Positions 58,490 to 64,000 of a stretch of 64,000 bases of DNA are shown one piece after another. The translations under genes and the position numbers were made by a program. Source of the DNA: Silvania hatchlandensis (GTDB taxonomy: Bacteria > Pseudomonadota > Gammaproteobacteria > Enterobacterales > Enterobacteriaceae); contig NZ_JAMGZK010000045.1 of NCBI RefSeq assembly GCF_025564065.1, forward strand, positions 1 through 64,000, in the 5' to 3' direction. The notes under the pieces were generated by a model, which was not told the DNA's origin, did no database searches, and saw only the letters and a list, made by a program, of their open reading frames with translations. Position 1 is the stretch's first letter; the number at the start of each line of letters is the position of its first letter.

Positions 58490-58906
58490 TCAGTGAATGC
58501 TCACCACCGTCATATCTGCCAGCATGCTATGTGTAATATCGTGTAGCAGCCCGGTGAGATGCGGGAGCTGATCGCGATCGAAATGCGACACCAGCAGGAC
58601 ATGGTTTAGCGCGCGGCAGTAGTCGCACTGGGTTTCGGTGCTGTCCAGCAGCCACTCTTTTCTCTGCGCAGGTTGTAACTCATCGTCATCAAGCACGCGA
58701 AAATCAGTCATCGATTTTTCGAGCTCAGCGTTGAATGCCTCAAGATAAGCGGCAAGGCAGCGAGCGATGGGCTGCGTTTGCGGTAGCGAGTCGCAATCCA
58801 CCAGGATTTCAGTCAGCAGGTTGCAGCGCGCTGCGAGGGTGGCGAGATCGGGGGTGTTGAGTTCGAGTTCGCTGTATAGTTGGGAAATAGTATTTTCATT
58901 AAGCAT
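58490..58906 (-). CDS. Unrecognised 138-aa protein
   Basis: I do not recognise this protein. It starts at an ATG with a good AAGGATGATTT ribosome site, which supports it as a real gene. It is mostly helical in character and acidic in the middle (F-R-V-L-D-D-D-E-L), without signal peptide or membrane helix. The C-terminal half has a C-D-Y-C pair and a histidine-rich pattern (N-H-V-L-L-V-S-H-F, L-L-H-D-I-T-H) that could bind metal, though this is speculation. It lies between the rhamnoside regulator and clpA and is absent from this place in E. coli, so it belongs to the accessory block. No function is proposed. Confidence 0.7.
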   Translation of the reverse strand: MLNENTISQLYSELELNTPDLATLAARCNLLTEILVDCDSLPQTQPIARCLAAYLEAFNAELEKSMTDFRVLDDDELQPAQRKEWLLDSTETQCDYCRALNHVLLVSHFDRDQLPHLTGLLHDITHSMLADMTVVSIH

Positions 58907-59110
58907 AAATCATCCTTTATGCACGGGTAATTTTCATTGTGCACACTCTCAGGACGCCAATCCTGACACCTGATTTTGCAGGTGCGCCGCCATTTTATTA
59001 CTGTGGTTTTATCCAGCAATAATCTTGTTTCAATTCTGGATAGCGCCTCGCAAAGTTTGATGTAGCCATGGCAATGGGATCCCCACAACTTGCTGATTTT
59101 ATTCAGGCAT

Positions 59111-59138
59111 AAAAAAACCGGGCTTTCGCCCGGTTTTT
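59111..59138 (-). terminator. Terminator of clpA
   Basis: ACCGGGC (59117-59123) pairs with GCCCGGT (59128-59134), and the minus strand ends in a run of seven T. It is 18 nt past the clpA stop. The remaining bases up to 58907 contain no gene and no tRNA that I can recognise. Confidence 0.93.
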
Positions 59139-59155
59139 ATCATCAGTACAAAATC

Positions 59156-61432
59156 TTAGTGTGCCGCTTCCGGCTTATGCTTCTGCGCACTCTGGAAATC
59201 GTACGTCAGCTCGCCCTTCTCCTGGTCCAGCGCCACCGTCACCTGGCCGCCGTCCACCAGTGAGCCAAACAGCAGCTCGTTGGCCAGCGGTTTCTTCAGG
59301 TTGTCCTGAATCACACGCGCCATTGGACGGGCACCCATTGCACGGTCGTAGCCTTTCTCGGCCAGCCAGTCGCGCGCCTCCTGACTGACTTCCAGCGACA
59401 CGCCTTTCTGATCCAGCTGAACCTGCAGCTCGACGATGAACTTGTCCACCACCTGATGGATCACCTCGGTCGACAGGTGATCGAACCAGATAATATTGTC
59501 CAGACGGTTACGGAACTCCGGCGTAAAGACCTTCTTGATCTCTTCCATCGCATCGGTGCTGTTATCCTGGTGGATCAGGCCAATGGATTTACGCTCGGTT
59601 TCACGCACCCCGGCGTTGGTGGTCATCACCATCACCACGTTGCGGAAGTCCGCCTTGCGCCCGTTGTTGTCGGTCAGCGTGCCGTTGTCCATGACCTGCA
59701 GCAGCAGGTTAAAGACGTCCGGGTGCGCTTTCTCGATTTCATCGAGCAGCAGAACCGCGTGCGGATGCTTAATCACCGCATCGGTAAGCAGGCCGCCCTG
59801 GTCAAAGCCCACATATCCCGGAGGCGCACCGATCAGACGACTGACGGTGTGACGCTCCATATACTCGGACATATCAAAACGAAGCAGCTCAATGCCCAGC
59901 GCTTTGGAGAGCTGAACCGTGACCTCGGTTTTCCCTACCCCGGTCGGACCGGCGAACAGGAAAGAACCCACTGGCTTATGGTCGTGCCCCAGTCCGGCGC
60001 GGGCCATCTTAATGGCTTCGGTTAACGCCTCAATGGCTTTACCCTGCCCAAAGACCAGCATTTTCAGACGATCGCTGAGGTTTTTCAGCGTGTCGCGGTC
60101 GCTCTGAGAAACGCTCTTCTCAGGGATACGCGCGATGCGTGCGACTACGGATTCGATATCCGCCACGTTAACCGTTTTCTTCCGCTTGCTGACCGGCATC
60201 AGACGCGCACGCGCACCCGCTTCGTCGATCACATCAATCGCTTTATCCGGTAGATGACGGTCGTTGATATATTTCACCGCCAGCTCCACCGCCGCACGCA
60301 CCGCTTTCGCGGTATAACGCACGTCGTGGTGCGCTTCGTACTTCGGTTTCAGGCCGTTGATTATCTGTACAGTCTCTTCAACAGAAGGCTCAGTGATGTC
60401 GATTTTCTGGAAGCGACGCGCCAGAGCACGGTCTTTTTCGAAAATGTTGCTGAACTCCTGATAGGTGGTCGAGCCCATCACACGAATCTTGCCGCTGGAG
60501 AGCAGCGGTTTTATCAGGTTAGCCGCATCCACCTGGCCACCCGATGCCGCACCGGCACCAATGATGGTATGGATTTCATCAATAAACAGGATGCTGCTGG
60601 TATCCTGCTCCAGCTGCTTGAGCAGCGCTTTGAAACGTTTTTCAAAATCACCGCGGTACTTGGTTCCGGCCAGCAGAGAGCCAATATCGAGCGAGTAAAT
60701 AGTGCAATCGGCGATCACTTCCGGTACGTCGCCCTGCACGATACGCCAGGCCAGCCCTTCGGCGATGGCGGTTTTACCCACGCCCGACTCCCCCACCAGC
60801 AGCGGGTTGTTCTTGCGACGACGGCACAGGACCTGAATTGCTCGTTCCAGCTCTTTATCGCGGCCGATCAGCGGGTCGATACCGCCAACGCGAGCAAGCT
60901 GGTTAAGATTGGTGGTGAAGTTTTCCATACGTTCCTCCCCGCCTGCTTGCTCTTCGCTGTTAACCTGATTGCTGGAATCCGATGCCTGATTCGGCTCGTC
61001 TTTGCGCGTTCCATGAGAGATGAAGTTCACCACGTCGAGGCGGCTGACTTCGTGCTTACGCAGAAGATACGCAGCCTGCGACTCCTGCTCGCTGAAGATG
61101 GCAACCAGCACGTTGGCGCCGGTAACTTCGCTACGTCCGGAGGACTGGACGTGGAATACCGCGCGCTGCAGAACGCGCTGGAAGCTGAGCGTCGGCTGCG
61201 TGTCGCGCTCCTCTTCGCTGACGGGCAGCACCGGTGTGGTTTGTTCGATGAAGGCTTCGAGCTCCTGGCGCAGTGCGACCAGATCCACGGAGCACGCTTC
61301 CAGCGCTTCACGGGCGGATGGATTGCTAAGCAGTGCAAGCAGCAAGTGCTCGACCGTCATAAATTCATGTCGGTGCTCACGCGCTCTGGCGAAAGCCATG
61401 TTTAAACTGAGTTCCAGTTCTTGATTGAGCAT
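59156..61432 (-). CDS. clpA: ATP-dependent Clp protease ATP-binding subunit ClpA
   Basis: ClpA (758 aa) is the double AAA+ unfoldase that feeds substrates into ClpP, including N-degron proteins brought by ClpS. An N-domain (1-140) is followed by two ATPase modules with Walker A loops G-E-S-G-V-G-K-T and G-P-T-G-V-G-K-T, and Walker B L-F-I-D-E-I and L-L-L-D-E-I. The ClpP-docking I-G-L loop is at K-S-I-G-L-I. I set the start at 61432 (M-L-N-Q-E-L-E-L), the E. coli N-terminus; five upstream codons are also open. It starts 30 bp after clpS. Confidence 0.98.
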   Translation of the reverse strand: MLNQELELSLNMAFARAREHRHEFMTVEHLLLALLSNPSAREALEACSVDLVALRQELEAFIEQTTPVLPVSEEERDTQPTLSFQRVLQRAVFHVQSSGRSEVTGANVLVAIFSEQESQAAYLLRKHEVSRLDVVNFISHGTRKDEPNQASDSSNQVNSEEQAGGEERMENFTTNLNQLARVGGIDPLIGRDKELERAIQVLCRRRKNNPLLVGESGVGKTAIAEGLAWRIVQGDVPEVIADCTIYSLDIGSLLAGTKYRGDFEKRFKALLKQLEQDTSSILFIDEIHTIIGAGAASGGQVDAANLIKPLLSSGKIRVMGSTTYQEFSNIFEKDRALARRFQKIDITEPSVEETVQIINGLKPKYEAHHDVRYTAKAVRAAVELAVKYINDRHLPDKAIDVIDEAGARARLMPVSKRKKTVNVADIESVVARIARIPEKSVSQSDRDTLKNLSDRLKMLVFGQGKAIEALTEAIKMARAGLGHDHKPVGSFLFAGPTGVGKTEVTVQLSKALGIELLRFDMSEYMERHTVSRLIGAPPGYVGFDQGGLLTDAVIKHPHAVLLLDEIEKAHPDVFNLLLQVMDNGTLTDNNGRKADFRNVVMVMTTNAGVRETERKSIGLIHQDNSTDAMEEIKKVFTPEFRNRLDNIIWFDHLSTEVIHQVVDKFIVELQVQLDQKGVSLEVSQEARDWLAEKGYDRAMGARPMARVIQDNLKKPLANELLFGSLVDGGQVTVALDQEKGELTYDFQSAQKHKPEAAH

Positions 61433-61462
61433 AGGCACCTCCCCCAATTTTCATTGCCTTAT

Positions 61463-61783
61463 TCAGGCTTTTTCCAGCGTACACAGCAACGGATGCTCAT
61501 TCTCCCTCGCGTACTCGTTCACCATCGCCACTTTGGTTTCGGCGACTTCTGCCGTAAACACGCCGCAGATCGCTTTGCCATGATAGTGAACCGTAAGCAT
61601 CAGTTGCGTTGCACGTTCTACATCATAAGAAAAGAACTTTTGTAGCACGTCAATAACAAATTCCATCGGCGTGTAATCATCGTTCATTAACATAACTTTA
61701 TACATAGATGGCGGTTTTAGCGCGTCGCGCACTTTATCTTCCGCCAACTTGTCAAAATCCAGCCAGTCGTTCGTCTTACCCAT
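61463..61783 (-). CDS. clpS: ClpA adaptor protein ClpS
   Basis: ClpS (106 aa) binds N-terminal Leu, Phe, Trp and Tyr of substrates and delivers them to ClpAP. The flexible N-terminus is followed by the core domain with [10 protein letters not shown], which carries the N-degron pocket residues (N, D, M). Partner proteins ClpA (downstream) and Aat (same window) form the same pathway. It is divergent from cspD. Confidence 0.97.
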   Translation of the reverse strand: MGKTNDWLDFDKLAEDKVRDALKPPSMYKVMLMNDDYTPMEFVIDVLQKFFSYDVERATQLMLTVHYHGKAICGVFTAEVAETKVAMVNEYARENEHPLLCTLEKA

Positions 61784-62104
61784 TGTCAGTCGTCATCATC
61801 GTTTTATGGTCTCCGGTCACGTGTTCTGACGCAGGCCGAAGGCTATACATACCTTGAATCTACCTCAGATGTCAGATAACTCACATCTATTATTGCCATC
61901 CGCGATATCTGTCACAATACCCGTCAATAGCGTTAACTGCTTCAAATTTTGATTCATTTTTCACCCCATAACCCCGGCAAATGCTTGACGATCTCTTTGG
62001 TTTATCTAAATTGTACAGGCGTGAGTTGGCGAGGTTTTAACCAGCCCCCGCTCCACCACCGGTTCAATACATCTTACTAATAAGATTTCGAAGGATGTCG
62101 AAGC
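61784..62104. promoter_or_regulatory. 321-bp divergent clpS/cspD region
   Basis: No gene is seen. It holds the cspD promoter at its right end (see next entry) and must contain the clpS-clpA promoter, for which I found no convincing hexamers. The middle is AT-rich without strong repeats. Confidence 0.5.
61985..62012 (+). promoter_or_regulatory. cspD promoter candidate
   Basis: TTGACG (61985-61990) and TAAATT (62007-62012) are 16 bp apart, giving a start near 62019 and a leader of about 85 nt before the cspD ATG. The hexamers match the sigma-70 consensus at 5/6 and 4/6. Confidence 0.5.
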
Positions 62105-62326
62105 ATGGAAACGGGTACTGTTAAGTGGTTCAACAACGCCAAAGGGTTTGGTTTCATTTGCCCTGAAGGCGGTGGCGAAGACATATTCGCCCATTACTCA
62201 ACCATTCAGATGGATGGTTACAGAACGTTAAAAGCCGGGCAGGCCGTCCGGTTCGATGTACACCTGGGGCCGAAAGGCAATCATGCCAGCGTCATTGTGC
62301 CTGTCGAAGCAGAAGCGGTGGCGTAG
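62105..62326 (+). CDS. cspD: Cold shock-like protein CspD
   Basis: CspD (73 aa; 74 in E. coli) is a cold-shock-domain protein that binds single-stranded DNA and RNA and inhibits replication in stationary phase. The RNP motifs K-G-F-G-F-I and D-I-F-A-H-Y are present. Unlike CspA it is not cold-induced in E. coli. The ATG follows GAAGGATGTCGAAGC. The gene is followed by a strong bidirectional terminator shared with macB. Confidence 0.95.
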   Translation: METGTVKWFNNAKGFGFICPEGGGEDIFAHYSTIQMDGYRTLKAGQAVRFDVHLGPKGNHASVIVPVEAEAVA

Positions 62327-62357
62327 CTCTCTGTTTTATTGTGTACACCCCGCACTC

Positions 62358-62387
62358 AAAATGCCAGCCCGATCGGCTGGCATTTTT
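62358..62387. terminator. Bidirectional terminator between cspD and macB
   Basis: GCCAGCC (62363-62369) pairs with GGCTGGC (62375-62381), flanked by AAAA upstream and a T run downstream, so it can serve both convergent genes. Confidence 0.9.
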
Positions 62388-62412
62388 ATTTGCGTCTTGT
62401 CCGACAAAAAAC

Positions 62413-63999
62413 TTACTCCCGGGCCAACGCGTCCACCGGATCCAGTCGCGCTGCATTACGCGCCGGTAGCCAGCCGAATAGCACCCCGGTAAAGGTTGAA
62501 CAGAGGAACGCGGTCAGTAACGCCATCGGCGAGAAGCCAATTTCCCAGCCGGGTAAAAACAGCTGCAGCGTAAAAGCGATCATCAGTGACAGCGAAATTC
62601 CCAGCGCGCCGCCCACCAGACAAACCAGCACCGCTTCGATCAAAAATTGTTGCAGCACATCGCTGGCCCGGGCACCGACCGCCATCCGGATACCGATTTC
62701 ACGCGTGCGCTCAGTCACCGACACCAGCATGATATTCATCACCCCAATGCCCCCCACCAGCAGGGAGATGATCGCCACCAGCGTGAGAAAGAGCTGTAAA
62801 GTACGTGTGGTCTTTTCAGCCGTTTTCAAGAGACCGTCCATGTTCCAGGTGAAGAAATCTTTCTTGCCGTGGCGCAGCAGCAGCATCCGTTCAAGCTGCT
62901 GTTCCGCCAGCGTGCTGTCGTAACCCTCTTTCACCCGCACGGTGATCGAGTTGAGCCACGACTGGCCCATAATGCGCCCGGAAATGGTGGAATACGGCAG
63001 CCAGACGCGCAAAATTTTGCTGCTACCAAACATCGACTGCTTCTCTTGCGCCACCCCAATCACCGTCGCAGGCATATTGCCTACCAGGATAATCTCTCCC
63101 ACCACGCTGGCTTTGTTAGGGAACAGCTGCCGCCGGGAGTTGGCGTCCAGCACCACCACCTGCGCCCTGCCCGAGAGCTGCTCGGCGTTAAAGGTGGTCC
63201 CTTCGCTGAAGGTCATGCCGTAGACGTTAAAATAGTCACCGCTGACGCCGTTGGCGCTGGCCGCTACGTCAATGTTCCCGTAGCGCAGCCGCAGGCTCTG
63301 GGACACCGCAGGCGTGGCGGAGTTAACCCACGGCTGCTTCTGGATGGCGGCGAGATCGTCATATTTCAGCGCTTGTTGATACTGCGGCTCGTCATCGCCA
63401 AAATCTTTGCCTGGATAGACGTCGATGGTATTGGTGCCGATGGCGCGAATGTCTGCCAACACCAGCTGTTTAGCGGCATCGCCCACCACCACAATCGACA
63501 CCACCGAAGCGATGCCGATGATGATCCCGAGCATCGTCAGCAAAGTACGCATCTTATTGGCGGCCATCGCCAGCCACGCCATGGTCAGCGCCTCGCGAAA
63601 GCTGCTGGCAAACTGTCGCCAGCCGGATGGAGGCGGCAGGGCCACTTCCTGTCGCCGGGAGCCATTGCTATTGGGCGGGGGATTGCTGACTAACTCGCCG
63701 TCGTGGATCTCGACGATCCGCCCGGCCTGCGCCGCGACCTGCGGATCGTGGGTCACGATGATCACCGTATGCCCCTGATCCCGCAGCTGGTGGAGGATCG
63801 CCATCACCTCCTCCCCGGAGTGGCTGTCCAGCGCCCCGGTCGGTTCATCGGCCAGGATCACCTGCCCGCCGTTCATTAGCGCACGGGCGATACTCACCCG
63901 CTGCTGCTGCCCACCAGACAGCTGCGAGGGCTGATAATCCACCCGCTCGCCCAGCCCCAGCCGGGTTAACAGCGCCTGGGCCCGCTCAAGGCGTTTTTT
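62413..63999 (-). CDS. macB: Macrolide export ATP-binding/permease MacB (5' truncated)
   Basis: This is the C-terminal 528 residues of MacB; about 120 N-terminal residues, including Walker A, lie outside the window. Visible are the ABC signature L-S-G-G-Q-Q-Q-R and Walker B V-I-L-A-D-E-P, followed by four transmembrane helices with a large periplasmic domain between the first and second. MacB forms the MacAB-TolC tripartite pump that exports macrolides and enterotoxin-like substrates. MacA should be encoded beyond the right edge. The reading frame is open to the edge, so truncation is an artefact of the window. Confidence 0.95.
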   Translation of the reverse strand, partial: KKRLERAQALLTRLGLGERVDYQPSQLSGGQQQRVSIARALMNGGQVILADEPTGALDSHSGEEVMAILHQLRDQGHTVIIVTHDPQVAAQAGRIVEIHDGELVSNPPPNSNGSRRQEVALPPPSGWRQFASSFREALTMAWLAMAANKMRTLLTMLGIIIGIASVVSIVVVGDAAKQLVLADIRAIGTNTIDVYPGKDFGDDEPQYQQALKYDDLAAIQKQPWVNSATPAVSQSLRLRYGNIDVAASANGVSGDYFNVYGMTFSEGTTFNAEQLSGRAQVVVLDANSRRQLFPNKASVVGEIILVGNMPATVIGVAQEKQSMFGSSKILRVWLPYSTISGRIMGQSWLNSITVRVKEGYDSTLAEQQLERMLLLRHGKKDFFTWNMDGLLKTAEKTTRTLQLFLTLVAIISLLVGGIGVMNIMLVSVTERTREIGIRMAVGARASDVLQQFLIEAVLVCLVGGALGISLSLMIAFTLQLFLPGWEIGFSPMALLTAFLCSTFTGVLFGWLPARNAARLDPVDALARE

Positions 64000-64000
64000 G

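Overview
The window is a stretch of enterobacterial core chromosome. Almost every protein is recognisable as the ortholog of an Escherichia coli gene from the 20-21 minute region, at nearly the same length and in the same order (gloC to macB, read here toward lower E. coli map position). ycaL, ycaC and ycaMNK, which E. coli carries in this interval, are absent, and a rhamnoside-use locus sits between infA and clpA. This suggests a member of the Enterobacteriaceae such as Enterobacter, Lelliottia, Leclercia or a Klebsiella relative. The genus cannot be fixed by eye. I found no tRNA, rRNA, CRISPR array, insertion sequence or prophage.

Layout: (1) 1-155, an unidentified, highly structured edge segment. 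(2) 156-3372, gloC-mepK-ldtD: a glyoxalase II and two peptidoglycan cross-link enzymes. (3) 3554-10786, cmoM-mukF-mukE-mukB: tRNA modification and the MukBEF condensin, in overlapping genes. (4) 10911-20462, elyC, ycbJ, kdsB-ycaR, ycaQ, lpxK-msbA, comEC-like ycaI and ihfB: envelope and LPS synthesis, LPS export, cross-link repair. (5) 20582-25673, rpsA, cmk, aroA and serC. (6) 25836-32969, ycaP, ycaO, focA-pflB-pflA: anaerobic pyruvate/formate metabolism, with an FNR box placed for activation. (7) 33007-38367, ycaD and dmsABC (anaerobic DMSO respiration). (8) 38577-46418, serS, rarA, lolA, ftsK, lrp. (9) 46970-52796, trxB-cydD-cydC-aat-infA. (10) 52878-58906, the accessory block: carbohydrate porin, GPH-family symporter, intracellular GH78 alpha-L-rhamnosidase, a divergent RhaS-like AraC regulator and an unrecognised 138-aa protein. 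(11) 59156-64000, clpA-clpS, cspD and a 5'-truncated macB.

How the parts work together: much of the window is housekeeping. FtsK and MukBEF act in chromosome segregation; LpxK, MsbA and KdsB build and flip lipid A-Kdo; LdtD, MepK and ElyC act on the cell wall; ClpA/ClpS and Aat are three parts of the N-degron pathway. FocA/PflB/PflA and DmsABC are a fermentation and an anaerobic respiration module. The only clearly accessory system is the rhamnoside locus. Its order and the lack of an export signal on the rhamnosidase suggest that an intact rhamnosyl glycoside is taken up through the porin and the symporter and cut in the cytoplasm. In E. coli the tRNA gene serW lies at this exact junction. 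I cannot find it here. The most promising things to follow up are this locus, its 138-aa neighbour of unknown function, the palindromic operator-like site in its divergent promoter region, and the structured segment at the left edge.
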